Shown one piece after another: positions 17,549-27,715 of a stretch of DNA of 64,000 bases (position 1 is its first letter; every line of letters begins with the position of its first letter). Source of the DNA: Pectobacterium versatile (GTDB lineage: Bacteria; Pseudomonadota; Gammaproteobacteria; Enterobacterales; Enterobacteriaceae). The stretch is taken from assembly GCF_020166435.1 (NCBI RefSeq), contig NZ_JAINZP010000004.1, positions 62,001 through 126,000 on the forward strand. Direction: 5' to 3'. The position numbers and the translations under genes were made by a program. A model generated the notes under the pieces. That model was not told the DNA's origin and ran no database searches. It worked only from the letters and a program-made list of their open reading frames with translations.

Positions 17549-17570
17549 ACCAAAATAACGCGGTGACCAA

Positions 17571-17596
17571 AAAACGATCGTGTTACCAACACGATC
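17571..17596 (-). terminator. Terminator of yacL
   Basis: GATCGTGT and ACACGATC flank a five-base loop; on the minus strand the stem is followed by a run of T. It starts at the last bases of yacL. Confidence 0.7.
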
Positions 17597-17954
17597 AATG
17601 CAGGACGAAATCGCGATACTTTTCCACCAGCGTCAGAAAATCATCCAGACCGCATAAAGACAGGCTCTCTTCGTCGTAATAACTCATGCCTTCCTCCAGC
17701 TCATCCGTGGTGAAAGACAGCTGATTTGCCTGCACCATCACTTCTTCTTCATCCAGCGACAGCGTATATTCATGGCCCACGCGCCGCCACTGCCGCTCGC
17801 TGCCCGCGACGGAACGCGCGGCGTCTTCGACGTCAGTTAATACCGTCAGTTGGCCTTTCACTTCTTCATTAAACCAGTGCCCGATCGCTTCATGTCCCAT
17901 CGACATACGAACGATGACCTGGCCCGTCACATCCCGCAAAAATTCATAGTCCAT
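17595..17954 (-). CDS. yacL: UPF0231 family protein YacL
   Basis: The protein is 119 residues (E. coli YacL 120), with the family features [36 protein letters not shown] and the acidic C-terminal half. The function is unknown. As in E. coli it follows acnB on the same strand. A dedicated terminator lies over its stop. A conserved, short, acidic cytoplasmic protein without a recognisable motif. Confidence 0.93.
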   Translation of the reverse strand: MDYEFLRDVTGQVIVRMSMGHEAIGHWFNEEVKGQLTVLTDVEDAARSVAGSERQWRRVGHEYTLSLDEEEVMVQANQLSFTTDELEEGMSYYDEESLSLCGLDDFLTLVEKYRDFVLH

Positions 17955-18085
17955 GATGCCATCCTCACTGTTATGTTTCTTTTGTTCAGTCTAGTCGCCT
18001 CTACACTCTACCGTCGTGATGCACCTTCACCTTTCATGTTGCAGATGCACACAATCCCGTATGCCAATTCCAGCAGAGATGGCGC

Positions 18086-18115
18086 ATAAAAAAAGGAGGC
18101 ACAAGGCCTCCTTCA
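18086..18115 (-). terminator. Terminator of acnB
   Basis: On the minus strand AAGGAGGC and GCCTCCTT form an eight-base stem with a five-base loop, followed by a run of T. It lies 25 bp after the acnB stop. Confidence 0.8.
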
Positions 18116-18140
18116 ATGTTGGGATGCGAACTATAGCGAG

Positions 18141-20738
18141 TTAGACCGTCGTCTGGAAGATCACGCCATCAGCTTTCTCGGTATATTGACCTAACTGGTC
18201 AAAATTCAGATAGCGATAGGTGTCCTGCGCGGTTTTATCCACCTGCGACATGTAGGTCTGGTACTCTTCTGAGGTCGGCAAGCGACCCAGCAGCGAAGCC
18301 ACCGCAGCCAGTTCGGCAGAAGCCAGATACACGTTGGCACCGGTTCCCAAGCGGTTCGGGAAGTTACGGGTCGAGGTAGAAACGACTGTCGCACCGTCCG
18401 CTACGCGCGCCTGGTTACCCATGCACAGCGAGCAGCCTGGGATCTCGATACGCGCCCCGCTCTTACCAAACACGCTGTAGTAGCCTTCTTCCGTCAGCTG
18501 TGCCGCATCCATTTTGGTCGGCGGCGCAACCCACAGGCGGGTCGGCAGCTGACCTTTGTGGCTATCCAGCAGTTTACCTGCCGCACGGAAGTGGCCGATG
18601 TTGGTCATACAGGAACCGATGAAGACTTCATCAATCTTCTCGCCCTGCACGTCAGACAACCAGCGTGCATCGTCAGGATCGTTCGGCGCACACAGGATTG
18701 GCTCTTTGATATCGGCCAGATCGATGTCGATCACCGCCGCGTACTCGGCATCAGCATCGGCTTCCAGCAGTTGCGGATCGGCCAGCCATTTTTCCATACC
18801 CTGAATACGGCGTTCCAGCGTACGACGATCGCCGTAGCCTTCGGAGATCATCCACTTCAACAGTACGATATTGGAGTTCAGGTACTCGATGATCGGCGCT
18901 TTATCCAGCTTGATCGTACAACCGGCCGCAGAACGTTCCGCCGAGGCGTCGGTCAGTTCAAACGCCTGCTCGACTTTCAGATCCGGCAGACCTTCGATTT
19001 CCAGAATACGACCAGAGAAGATGTTCTTCTTACCTTTCTTCTCAACAGTCAGCAGGCCTTGCTTGATGGCATACAGCGGAATGGCGTGAACCAAGTCGCG
19101 CAGAGTAATACCCGGCTGCATTTTACCTTTGAAGCGCACCAGAACGGATTCCGGCATATCCAGCGGCATCACGCCCGTCGCGGCAGCAAACGCCACCAGC
19201 CCGGAGCCCGCAGGGAAAGAGATCCCGATAGGGAAACGGGTGTGGGAGTCACCGCCCGTACCAACGGTATCTGGCAGCAGCATACGGTTCAGCCAGGAGT
19301 GGATAACGCCGTCGCCCGGACGCAGCGATACGCCGCCACGGTTCATGATGAAGTCTGGCAGCGTGTGGTGCGTGGTCACGTCAACCGGCTTAGGATAAGC
19401 CGCGGTGTGACAGAACGACTGCATCACCAAATCAGCGGAGAAGCCCAGACAGGCCAGATCTTTCAGCTCATCACGGGTCATCGGCCCGGTGGTGTCCTGT
19501 GAACCTACAGATGTCATCTTCGGTTCGCAGTATTCGTCAGGGCGAATACCCGCAACGCCACAGGCACGTCCCACCATTTTCTGCGCCAGCGAGAAGCCTT
19601 TTTTGCTGGCTTCAACCGCTTTGGAAATACGGAAGATATCGCTGTGCGGCAAGCCCAGTGATTCGCGCGCCTTGGACGTCAGTCCACGACCGATAATCAG
19701 CGGAATACGGCCACCGGCGCGAACTTCATCCAGCAAGACGTCGGTCTTCAGCGCAAATGTCGCCAGCACGTCATTAGTGTCATGACGACGCACTTCACCT
19801 TCATACGGGTAAATGTCAATGACATCGCCCATATTCAGATCGTTCACATCGACTTCGATCGGCAGCGCACCCGCATCTTCCATGGTGTTGAAGAAAATCG
19901 GGGCGATCTTGCCGCCCAGTACCACACCACCGCCGCGTTTGTTCGGGACGTGAGGGATATCATCCCCCATGAACCACAGCACGGAGTTAGTTGCAGATTT
20001 ACGCGACGAACCGGTACCGACAACGTCACCGACGTAAGCCAGCGGAAAGCCTTTCTTGTTCAGTTCTTCGATCTGTTTGATCGGGCCCACGGCGCCAGGT
20101 TGATCGGGATCGATACCTTCACGGGCGTTTTTCAGCATCGCCAGCGCGTGCAGCGGGATGTCAGGGCGTGACCAGGCATCAGGTGCCGGAGACAGGTCAT
20201 CCGTGTTGGTTTCACCGGTGACTTTAAAGACGGTAACGGTAATTTTTTCCGCCAGTTTCGGGCGGGACAGGAACCACTCGGCATCAGCCCAGGATTGAAT
20301 CACTTTCTTGGCGTGCGCATTGCCTGCTTTCGCCTTTTCTTCTACATCGTAGAAGTTATCAAACATCAGCAGCGTGTGGGACAGCGCTTCGGCGGCAATC
20401 GGTGCCAGCTTGTCGTTGTCTAACGCATCAATCAGCGGATGAATGTTGTAACCCCCTTGCATGGTGCCCAGCAGCTCAACGGCTTTTTCCTGGGTGACCA
20501 ATGGGGAAGTGGCTTCGCCTTTGGCGACGGCAGCCAGAAAACCAGCCTTCACGTAGGCGGCTTCATCAACGCCAGGGGGGACACGGTTAATCAGCAGGTC
20601 AAGCAATACTTCTTCTTCGCCCGCCGGGGGATTCTTGAGTGACTCAACCAGCGCGGCCATCTGCGTGGCATCTAACGGTTTAGGAACAATCCCCTGCGCA
20701 GCCCGGTCGGCTACGTGCTTACGATATTCTTCTAGCAC
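18141..20738 (-). CDS. acnB: Aconitate hydratase B / 2-methylisocitrate dehydratase
   Basis: AcnB catalyses citrate to isocitrate in the TCA cycle, with a 4Fe-4S cluster, and can bind mRNA in its apo form. The GTG at 20738 follows GAGGAG and gives 865 residues, exactly the E. coli length, beginning [16 protein letters not shown]. An upstream ATG at 20897 would add 53 low-complexity residues and was not used. The cluster ligands are in [10 protein letters not shown] and [12 protein letters not shown]. The N-terminal HEAT-like domain precedes the swivel and catalytic domains. It is followed by yacL as in E. coli. Confidence 0.97.
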   Translation of the reverse strand: MLEEYRKHVADRAAQGIVPKPLDATQMAALVESLKNPPAGEEEVLLDLLINRVPPGVDEAAYVKAGFLAAVAKGEATSPLVTQEKAVELLGTMQGGYNIHPLIDALDNDKLAPIAAEALSHTLLMFDNFYDVEEKAKAGNAHAKKVIQSWADAEWFLSRPKLAEKITVTVFKVTGETNTDDLSPAPDAWSRPDIPLHALAMLKNAREGIDPDQPGAVGPIKQIEELNKKGFPLAYVGDVVGTGSSRKSATNSVLWFMGDDIPHVPNKRGGGVVLGGKIAPIFFNTMEDAGALPIEVDVNDLNMGDVIDIYPYEGEVRRHDTNDVLATFALKTDVLLDEVRAGGRIPLIIGRGLTSKARESLGLPHSDIFRISKAVEASKKGFSLAQKMVGRACGVAGIRPDEYCEPKMTSVGSQDTTGPMTRDELKDLACLGFSADLVMQSFCHTAAYPKPVDVTTHHTLPDFIMNRGGVSLRPGDGVIHSWLNRMLLPDTVGTGGDSHTRFPIGISFPAGSGLVAFAAATGVMPLDMPESVLVRFKGKMQPGITLRDLVHAIPLYAIKQGLLTVEKKGKKNIFSGRILEIEGLPDLKVEQAFELTDASAERSAAGCTIKLDKAPIIEYLNSNIVLLKWMISEGYGDRRTLERRIQGMEKWLADPQLLEADADAEYAAVIDIDLADIKEPILCAPNDPDDARWLSDVQGEKIDEVFIGSCMTNIGHFRAAGKLLDSHKGQLPTRLWVAPPTKMDAAQLTEEGYYSVFGKSGARIEIPGCSLCMGNQARVADGATVVSTSTRNFPNRLGTGANVYLASAELAAVASLLGRLPTSEEYQTYMSQVDKTAQDTYRYLNFDQLGQYTEKADGVIFQTTV

Positions 20739-21183
20739 GACGTTCTCCTCGCTCTCATTGTCTTCATTATGCCCGGCGCTCTTGTTCCCGCTTGTGGTGT
20801 CCATGCCTGGGTGCCAGCGTGTGGATGTAAGGTAGTAGAGTGTCCGGTCCAGCCTCGTCAGCATATCAGGATTTGAATTGATTGTTAATTCGTTCACATA
20901 ATAGCAACATTAATTTTTATTCAACTATGCTATGTGCCCAATTTCACTATCACTGAAAAATGCCGACATCAGCAGAATAGCATGTCCCTGACGGCACACA
21001 CTAACTATGCTGAGTTAACCACATAATAGGTAGGTTTTTAACAACATAGCCTGATTAATCATCGTTTGATGGCGTAGCGATAATCAGAATGTTCGCAATA
21101 GAGTCGGGAAAAGTGTTAACAGATGATAGATGCCTTTACGGCAACGATGCCGGATGACCTCTTTGATAACAGGAAAAAATGCC
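20739..21183. promoter_or_regulatory. acnB/DUF3060 divergent intergenic region with CRP-like site
   Basis: The 445-bp region between divergent genes contains TGTTA-ATTCGT-TCACA at 20883-20898, a CRP-like site 145 bp upstream of the acnB start (one core half-site mismatch). CRP activation of acnB is known in E. coli. I see no other clear element or gene in the rest. Confidence 0.45.
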
Positions 21184-21690
21184 ATGAAGATAACACGGTA
21201 TCTGCCAATGGTTTTCGTCTCTGCTTTCGCGTTCACCGCCTCCGTCTATGCCGCCCCTATCGAGCTTGAGGGGATCGGTTTAACGCGCGATATTCCTTGT
21301 CATGGCAATGATGTCAATATTTCAGGCAACGGCAATAACATCGTACTGACGGGGAAATGTGCCGATATTTCCGTCTCAGGTTCCGAGCACAACATCACGT
21401 TCGATACCGCAACATCGCTTACCGTGACCGGTTCAGAGATTGCCGCCACAGGTCAATCGACGGGTGACCTGACCGTCGCCGCGTATAAAAACACCATCCG
21501 CACGCACATCCTTTCCGAGGATAAACCAGCAAAGGTGAATGTGACTGGTACGGAACACCATCTCGATCTGGATTTTAAGGGCCCTGCCGTTGTTTCCTTC
21601 AATGGCATCAGCAACCGCCTCTCATGGGGAGGAACAGAGCCGAAACTCTCTTCTAGCGGCGCTAATAACGTCATCAAACAAAAGCCCTAA
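21184..21690 (+). CDS. DUF3060 domain periplasmic protein
   Basis: The ATG at 21184, preceded by AACAGGAA, gives 168 residues. A signal peptide is visible (MKITRYLPMVFVSAFAFTAS, cleavage near VYAAP). The mature part is a run of short beta-repeats, such as VNISGNGNNIVLTG, ISVSGSEHNITF and VNVTGTEHHLDLDF, with the NI/T-G-H/N-N pattern of DUF3060, suggesting a small beta-solenoid. The family function is unknown. A terminator follows. It is an insertion relative to E. coli between acnB and the pyruvate dehydrogenase genes. Confidence 0.8.
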   Translation: MKITRYLPMVFVSAFAFTASVYAAPIELEGIGLTRDIPCHGNDVNISGNGNNIVLTGKCADISVSGSEHNITFDTATSLTVTGSEIAATGQSTGDLTVAAYKNTIRTHILSEDKPAKVNVTGTEHHLDLDFKGPAVVSFNGISNRLSWGGTEPKLSSSGANNVIKQKP

Positions 21691-21752
21691 CGAGCTGCGT
21701 TTATTCCTCTGACAGATGCCCGATAAACGGATTTTGGCAACGAAAAACACAC

Positions 21753-21790
21753 GGCCCAATCGACAACTCGCCGATTGGGCCATCATTTTT
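21753..21790 (+). terminator. Terminator of the DUF3060 gene
   Basis: GGCCCAATCG and CGATTGGGCC form a 10-bp stem around a nine-base loop, followed by ATCATTTTT. Confidence 0.75.
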
Positions 21791-21833
21791 AGTACAAAGA
21801 ATATCGAATCAATTCCCGCAGAAGCGGGTCACA

Positions 21834-23234
21834 TCAGGCCTTAAACGTCAGCCACGGGCGCAGCCGCGCTACGGGTTGAATCAGCCCCGACTGTTCCTGG
21901 ATATCAATCACGGGCGTAACCGGCTTATAGGCCGCTGGCGCTTCTTCCCGCAGGCGCTCATCCTTCAGCGTAATACACTGCCAGGGCAACGTATCTGCCT
22001 GCTTCGCCGCATCGACTTTGTTGCGCATACTCTGCCGACGCTCGGCACGCCCTGCGCCGTGTGAACATGACCACAGCCAATCAGGATTCCCCTTTCCGGT
22101 AACGAGATAAGAGTAGTCCCCCATTGAACCGGGGATCAGCGCAAATTCCCCTGCTTTTGCGGGCGTAGCCCCTTTGCGGTGCAGGTTCATTCCGTGTTCC
22201 GGCAGGATAATGTTATGCGACAGATCGACCACCAGCTTGCTGGCATCGCGCGTAAACACCTGCTTCCAGGAGGAACGGATCAGTTCAGTCAGCACGATCC
22301 GGTTGATCCATGCATAGCGGGCGGCGACACCCATGGCTTCCATATAATCCATCGCTTGTTCATCAACCAGACCAAACAGGCCGGACGCCGGATATTTCTC
22401 TCCCGCAGGCCAGCAGGCTCGCGCTTTATCGATCCCACGCTGGCCGACATAAAAGCCCACGTCCCGTGAACCGGTGTGAATCATCACCACGACTTCGCCT
22501 TCCTGCACGCCAGCCTGATACGCCGCGTGCCTGTCCAACACGGCATCGACAATTTGCAGCTCAACGAAATGGTTACCCGACCCTACCGTGCCCAGACTGG
22601 AAGGTCGAAGTATCTCGCGAGGCGCAAAAAACGGCTCAGGCGCATGCCGGCTATCTGCACGAACCGTATCGGTTCCGGCGATGGAACCAAGTTCCGCCGC
22701 CAACCGTTGGAAGTCCACGTCCTGCCAAAGCCCCTGTAAGGGCAATGCCGCCAACCACGCCGACAGCCCTTCATCAAAGAGTGCGGAAAACGAATCTGGC
22801 GTAACGGGAACATCACGCCGATCCAGCAGTAACGTGTCTTTGAGCGCCTGAATCAGAGCGGGTTTGTGCTCATCCGCATCCGTATGATGCACGCCCGTCG
22901 TCATCAAGCGCATACCGCAGTTGATATCCGTCCCAATCGCCGCCGGGATAACAAAGTTCTCCGTTGTGGCGACAATGCTACCAACGGGCGCAAGCGTGCC
23001 AGGATGGAAATCCGGCGTCGCGCGGGCGGCACAGACGCGTGCATCGCTGCCCGGTAGGTGTACCGAGGCGAAATCCAGCAGTTGCTGAACCGCCTTTTCT
23101 TCCAGCGGCAACGTGTCCGGCAACAGAACCTGCGCTTCTGCATTCTGCCTGCGGAGATGATAAATAGAATGTTGGTAATCGGTGTCTATCCCCAAACGGG
23201 ATAAACGTTTTTGTAAGCGAGTAAATGTAGACAT
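21834..23234 (-). CDS. rtcB: RtcB-family RNA-splicing ligase
   Basis: RtcB joins 2',3'-cyclic phosphate or 3'-phosphate RNA ends to 5'-OH ends using GTP and Mn. The protein is 466 residues, longer than E. coli RtcB (408). The metal-binding Cys is in GTDINCGMR, metal His residues in GSGNHFVEL and HTGSRDVG, and the guanylated His in CSHGAGRAERR, so the active site looks complete. It lacks the rtcA and rtcR neighbours of the classic operon and starts 260 bp from a divergent ArsR-type gene. It may belong to the longer RtcB subgroup found as a stand-alone repair ligase. Confidence 0.88.
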   Translation of the reverse strand: MSTFTRLQKRLSRLGIDTDYQHSIYHLRRQNAEAQVLLPDTLPLEEKAVQQLLDFASVHLPGSDARVCAARATPDFHPGTLAPVGSIVATTENFVIPAAIGTDINCGMRLMTTGVHHTDADEHKPALIQALKDTLLLDRRDVPVTPDSFSALFDEGLSAWLAALPLQGLWQDVDFQRLAAELGSIAGTDTVRADSRHAPEPFFAPREILRPSSLGTVGSGNHFVELQIVDAVLDRHAAYQAGVQEGEVVVMIHTGSRDVGFYVGQRGIDKARACWPAGEKYPASGLFGLVDEQAMDYMEAMGVAARYAWINRIVLTELIRSSWKQVFTRDASKLVVDLSHNIILPEHGMNLHRKGATPAKAGEFALIPGSMGDYSYLVTGKGNPDWLWSCSHGAGRAERRQSMRNKVDAAKQADTLPWQCITLKDERLREEAPAAYKPVTPVIDIQEQSGLIQPVARLRPWLTFKA

Positions 23235-23494
23235 GGTGCTACCTAGAAAAACAAAAAATCGCTCCTCCCGTTTCGGAGAGAAGGTTGTTTTTCCTGCAGC
23301 AGCAGATTCAGGAAAGGATGTCGGGCTATTCTAGGGAGGAACGCCCCTCTTGTAAACCGCAGGCCGCATCGCACTGGCTCCGTTATGCGCTGTTTTATCG
23401 ATGTCAGTCATTCTCCTCGCTCAAGGCCGAGGGTATAGTAAGCTCAATACATTAGGCATCACTAAATTAGTCAGTCACGCAGGATGGTAGGAAC

Positions 23495-23806
23495 ATGGCG
23501 TTGAGCAATTCGGATCGGGAATTCATGCAGGACGGTGCAGCAAAAGCAGCGGCTATGCTGCGCGCGATTGGCAACGAGAACAGGCTACTGGTGCTTTGCC
23601 TGCTTATTGAGAAGGGTGAAATGTCGGTTGGCGCGCTGCTTGAACACATCCCGCTCAGCCAGTCCGCGCTCTCGCAGCATCTGGCAAAAATGCGTGAAGA
23701 AGGGTTGATTAGCTATCGGCGCGAGTCACAAACGCTGTACTACCGCATCGAAAATCAGGACGTGGAGAAAATCGTCGCCACCTTAAAAGGCATTTTCTGT
23801 CCCTGA
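23495..23806 (+). CDS. ArsR-family repressor, YgaV/BigR type
   Basis: The protein is 103 residues with an ArsR winged helix (MLRAIGNENRLLVLCLLIEKG, then SQSALSQHLAKMREEGLIS). It ends in LKGIFCP, like E. coli YgaV. Two cysteines, Cys35 in the second helix and Cys102 at the end, match the thiol pair that forms a polysulfide bridge in BigR/SqrR sensors, so the sensing signal is probably sulfide or organotin/persulfide rather than metal ions. No sulfur dioxygenase gene is adjacent. It may control itself or the divergent rtcB gene; this is inference. Confidence 0.82.
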   Translation: MALSNSDREFMQDGAAKAAAMLRAIGNENRLLVLCLLIEKGEMSVGALLEHIPLSQSALSQHLAKMREEGLISYRRESQTLYYRIENQDVEKIVATLKGIFCP

Positions 23807-23842
23807 TAGCAGCGACACGAAACGGCATAGACGGAATCCCGC

Positions 23843-23874
23843 AATAAAAACGCCACAGGATTTCCCGTGGCGTT
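23843..23874 (-). terminator. Terminator of the fepA-like gene
   Basis: On the minus strand AACGCCAC and GTGGCGTT form an eight-base stem, followed by TTTTTATT. It may also act for the convergent ArsR gene. Confidence 0.75.
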
Positions 23875-23901
23875 CGCGATTAAGTATGACGGGTAGAGAA
23901 C

Positions 23902-26199
23902 TTAGAACGACGTATTCACGCTGACAAAGAAAGTCCGTCCCGGTTCGTTATAGGTTGCCGCACCCGCACCCGCGATGGTAACCACGTTATTGTTCACCAC
24001 ATCCTGCGCATTACCCGCGCGGAACAGGCGTTTATCAAACAGGTTATCGACACCGCCGGTCACGCTCAGGTTCTTGTTAAACTTATAGGTACTGCTTAAC
24101 CCGAACAACGCATAAGGGCTTAACTCATTGGTTGCGCTACCCGTTACACGCTCACCTTTGTAGTTATACATCTTCGGCTTCTGGCGACCATACCAGGTCA
24201 TATCGGCCAGGAAGGAGAGGCTCTCCGTTGCCTGCCAGTCCACCGATGAATTCAGGGTAAACTCCGGCGTAATCGACAGATAATCGCCCGTGGTTTTATT
24301 TTTCGATTCCAGCATCCAGGTCAGGTTGTTACGCCAGTTGATGGTTTCCGTGACAGGAACGGTCAGGTTACCTTCCAGTCCCTGAATGACGGCTTTCGGC
24401 ACATTGCCCCACTGGAAGATATTGGCGTTGGCATATTGATTATTGGTTCCGCCCACCGCTTTACCAATGACATTGTTTCCTGCCTCAATCTTGTTACGGT
24501 AATCGTTATGGAAGTAGGTGACGCCAGCGATCAAACCGTCGCGGTGAAACTCCAGACCAATTTCTTTATTCAGGCTGGTTTCTGCCTTCAGGTTTTCATT
24601 ACCAATCAGGTAGCAAGACGTGCCACCAGCACAGCCTTGTCCACGGCTATAGAGAAGGTAATTTTCGTTAGTCTGGTACAGATTCGGTGCTTTGTAAGCG
24701 CGGGCGATACCTAACTTCAGCGTATAATCATCACCCAGCTCCTGTGACAGGTTGAGCGACGGGCTCCAGTTGGTGCCTGCCGTGCTGTGATGATCGACGC
24801 GCAGCGCCGGGGTCAACATGGTGCTCTGCGTCAGCTCGACGTTATCTTCCACGAAAGCTGATGCCAGACGAGCAGCAGACTTCTCGTTGCGCCCACTGCT
24901 GCTCAGTGAACCCACGCTACCCGCTTCGGTTGTCGTTTGCGAGTTAGATACCGGATCCTTCATTTTCTGCTCGTTCCACTCAACCCCGAACGTCAGAACC
25001 TGATCAACCCAGAGATTCAGAGGAAGATTCACTTCGTTATGCGCGGTGAAATTATCCAGCTTGATGGTTCCGAAAGTATCTGCCGCGGAAAACAGACCTT
25101 CGGTTCCGCCAGCCAATCCTTCTAAGATACGAGTATTGTGCGTACGTTCGTATTGCAGATACGACGTGGAACTGACGCCACTGTCCCAGTAGCCGCGATG
25201 CGTGACCGCAAAGTTCTGGCGGTACATACGGTTGGTTTCCTTGCCATAATTACCGCGAACATAACCTGTATTGACATCAGTATTTGTATTTTGTGTATCA
25301 CCCGCATAGATATTGCCCTGACGGCTGGAACCCGCTTCAAACTCCAGCGACTGCAGCTCGGTCATATCCCAGCGCAGCAGCCCGTTGATATCTTTATTAC
25401 GCACCCCTTCACGCCCAGAGGGCAGCGAGGTAGCCTGATTCCCTGCACGGACAGACTGATGTCCTTCATTAATATCGCGCGCATCGGCTTGAGTTTTATT
25501 CAGATTACCGAACAAACGGAAGCTCAGGCTGTCGGTCAGGCCGCCCATCAGGCTGAAATCGGTACGCTTGGTTGCGCCTTCTGAACTATGCTCCGGCGCG
25601 TTCAGGAAGGTGTTCCAGGTGCCGTGCCATTCTTGCGTCGGCTGCTTGGTGATGATGTTAACCACACCACCCGCCGCACCGTTACCATAGCGCGCCGCCG
25701 CTGGGCCGCGCAGCACTTCAATACGCTCGACCATATCGGCAGGCACCCAGTTGGTGTCACCACGGGTATCGCGCTCACCGCGCCAGCCGTAACGCACCGC
25801 CGTACGGCTCGACACGGGCTTGCCATCCACCAGAATCAGCGTGTTTTCCGGCCCCATGCCGCGGATATCGATCTGGCGATTGTTACCGCGCTGGCCGCTG
25901 GTTGAGTTACCGGACAGATTAACGCCCGGCATGGTGCGAATCAGTTCCGACAGATCGTTAGCAGGTGGGCGCTTGCTGATATCTTCAGCCGTAATCACCG
26001 ACACGCCCGGAGCCTGACGGGTTTGCTCAGCGGCCGTCACCACCATCGTATCGCCCGATGCTTTACTTTCGGCCTGATTCTGCACCTGAGGGGCAGGTTC
26101 TGTTGAAGGCGAGGTCTGCGCAGCGCTCAGAAACGACGTCATCCCGCAGCTAACGCCAATGAGCGTCGCCAGATAACGACGCGATTGTGGTAGTTTCAT
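23902..26199 (-). CDS. fepA: TonB-dependent catecholate siderophore receptor, FepA family
   Basis: The ATG at 26199 follows GCAGGA and gives 765 residues. A signal peptide (LATLIGVSCGMTSFLSAAQT) is followed by a TonB box around DTMVVTA, a plug domain with GNNRQIDIRGMGPENTLILVDGKPV and RYGWRGERDTRGDTNWVP, and a 22-strand barrel ending in TFFVSVNTSF. The plug segments are characteristic of the FepA/PfeA/BfeA/IroN group that imports ferric enterobactin and related catecholates. No siderophore biosynthesis gene is in the window. A divergent AraC-type gene and a Fur-like box lie upstream. Exact ligand (enterobactin or a linear or plant catecholate) not determinable. Confidence 0.9.
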   Translation of the reverse strand: MKLPQSRRYLATLIGVSCGMTSFLSAAQTSPSTEPAPQVQNQAESKASGDTMVVTAAEQTRQAPGVSVITAEDISKRPPANDLSELIRTMPGVNLSGNSTSGQRGNNRQIDIRGMGPENTLILVDGKPVSSRTAVRYGWRGERDTRGDTNWVPADMVERIEVLRGPAAARYGNGAAGGVVNIITKQPTQEWHGTWNTFLNAPEHSSEGATKRTDFSLMGGLTDSLSFRLFGNLNKTQADARDINEGHQSVRAGNQATSLPSGREGVRNKDINGLLRWDMTELQSLEFEAGSSRQGNIYAGDTQNTNTDVNTGYVRGNYGKETNRMYRQNFAVTHRGYWDSGVSSTSYLQYERTHNTRILEGLAGGTEGLFSAADTFGTIKLDNFTAHNEVNLPLNLWVDQVLTFGVEWNEQKMKDPVSNSQTTTEAGSVGSLSSSGRNEKSAARLASAFVEDNVELTQSTMLTPALRVDHHSTAGTNWSPSLNLSQELGDDYTLKLGIARAYKAPNLYQTNENYLLYSRGQGCAGGTSCYLIGNENLKAETSLNKEIGLEFHRDGLIAGVTYFHNDYRNKIEAGNNVIGKAVGGTNNQYANANIFQWGNVPKAVIQGLEGNLTVPVTETINWRNNLTWMLESKNKTTGDYLSITPEFTLNSSVDWQATESLSFLADMTWYGRQKPKMYNYKGERVTGSATNELSPYALFGLSSTYKFNKNLSVTGGVDNLFDKRLFRAGNAQDVVNNNVVTIAGAGAATYNEPGRTFFVSVNTSF

Positions 26200-26473
26200 C
26201 AAAATTATCCTGCCCTGTAAGAAATGAATAAGTAGCCTGAAAAAGGATCAACATCGCAGCCGGTACAGCGACACCTAACGACAATCAGCAAAACGCTGAA
26301 TAACGGCGGAGATAAAACGCGCAAACATGGCGGTTATCGGGGAGAAGCGTCATGCCAACGGCATCACGTCGTGTTGTTATGAAATGCTGTGTGTAATCAA
26401 TCAGCCCTTTTCTCCGCATTGCCGTAAATGGAAAATGCCTTTATCGTGCAATGTGACGTCCTCAACGAAAAAT

Positions 26474-26492
26474 GCTATTGAGAAGTATTTGC
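26474..26492. promoter_or_regulatory. Candidate Fur box between the receptor and AraC genes
   Basis: GCTATTGAGAAGTATTTGC agrees with the Fur consensus in 11 of 19 positions on the better strand, in the style TTGAGAA-N-ATTTGC seen in iron-regulated promoters. It is 130 bp upstream of the AraC start and 275 bp from the receptor start. Iron repression of both genes is inferred. Confidence 0.5.
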
Positions 26493-26621
26493 ATTACCAT
26501 TTTGGCGCGGTCATTGTTACATTTGTCATTCAGGACGGGGTTTGCTCTAGCAGCAAAATGTTTTGCCAAAGCATCAAAATGGAAGGCGCAGGTCGAAGGG
26601 TTTAATCAGGTAGGTAATCAC

Positions 26622-27605
26622 GTGCGCAGCTTCACTCAGTCATCAAAGCCGATCTATAAAGATCACATCGTTCAGCAATCGAGTCTGGTCGCGAACAATT
26701 ACCGTTTTATCGGCCCCCGGCTGATCGATAACACGCCGGTGCTCTTTGGCTCGTTCACTGTTGTACAGCTCAATCCGCATCTGATCCTGCATACCGCGGA
26801 TGTGATTAATCGCCACAATATGAAAACCCAAAACCTGCTGGATGGCGCGATCAAGCTGGCCATCGTGGTGAGTGGCAATGCGCATATCTCATTTGGTCAT
26901 CAGGAACTGCATCTGGGAGAGAACCAGCCCGCCTCGCTGATTACGTTGACGGAGCCGACGATGTTTACCCGCATCGGCAAGCGTGATGAATATGAGCGAA
27001 CCATTACGCTGACGTTCGACAGGGAATGGCTGTACGGCAATATGATGGACACCGTTGGCGACTGGCAGGCCATCCACGATTTCACGCAAACTCACCTGGC
27101 GACACACCTGTGGACACCGTCCCGGCAGGCGCTGGCGATTGCCTTACAAACGCTGGACGCTGAACCTTGCCAAACGCCGCTCCAGCGCCTTTATCTGGAA
27201 ATGCAGTGTATGAGCCTGATTATCGAGGCGTTTACTTCATTGACCGCCAGTGTGGCACAGGAGAAAAGCAGCGGTGTTACCCTGCGCAGCTACCACCGCA
27301 TTCAACAGATCAGAGATATGCTGGAAAGCGGCAGCGCCGACCATCTGTCGATGAGTGAAATCGCTAAAAGCGTCAACATGAGCGAAAGCACGCTACAACG
27401 CCACTTCCGTCAGACGTTCAATATGAGTGTTTTTGAATACCTGCGTAACTGCCGTTTGCAGCGCGCCATGCTGGCCTTGCAGAAAGACGGCATCGGCATT
27501 GCGCAGGCGGCCAGTATCGCCGGTTACAACAGCCCCGCCAACTTTGCCACCGCTCTGCGCCGTGCATTCGGTATTACGCCGAGGCAGTTAAAAGACCGCT
27601 TCTGA
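26622..27605 (+). CDS. AraC-family regulator, PchR-like
   Basis: The GTG at 26622 with AGGTAGG upstream gives 327 residues; an upstream in-frame start at 26472 overlaps the Fur-like box and was not used. The C-terminal AraC HTH pair is clear: SMSEIAKSVNMSESTLQRHF and GIAQAASIAGYNSPANFATAL, with the FGITPRQLKDRF end. The N-terminal half matches PchR/YbtA-type regulators that sense a ferric siderophore. It is divergent from the receptor, so it probably activates receptor synthesis when its ligand is imported. A perfect terminator follows. Confidence 0.85.
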   Translation: MRSFTQSSKPIYKDHIVQQSSLVANNYRFIGPRLIDNTPVLFGSFTVVQLNPHLILHTADVINRHNMKTQNLLDGAIKLAIVVSGNAHISFGHQELHLGENQPASLITLTEPTMFTRIGKRDEYERTITLTFDREWLYGNMMDTVGDWQAIHDFTQTHLATHLWTPSRQALAIALQTLDAEPCQTPLQRLYLEMQCMSLIIEAFTSLTASVAQEKSSGVTLRSYHRIQQIRDMLESGSADHLSMSEIAKSVNMSESTLQRHFRQTFNMSVFEYLRNCRLQRAMLALQKDGIGIAQAASIAGYNSPANFATALRRAFGITPRQLKDRF

Positions 27606-27617
27606 TTCTGAACCACT

Positions 27618-27654
27618 AATAACCAAATGGAATTTATTATTCCATTTGGTTATT
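27618..27654 (+). terminator. Terminator after the AraC gene
   Basis: AATAACCAAATGGAAT pairs perfectly with ATTCCATTTGGTTATT, a 16-bp stem with a five-base loop. Confidence 0.7.
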
Positions 27655-27715
27655 AATCGCTATTCAGCGATGCACAGTAAATTAGTGTTTTTCTGCCAGC
27701 GACACATGACGCCCC

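Noticed and set aside
23883-23896. AAGTATGACGGGTA resembling an ERIC end
   Set aside because: Only the last 14 bases match and no other ERIC part is nearby; may be a remnant but cannot be supported.
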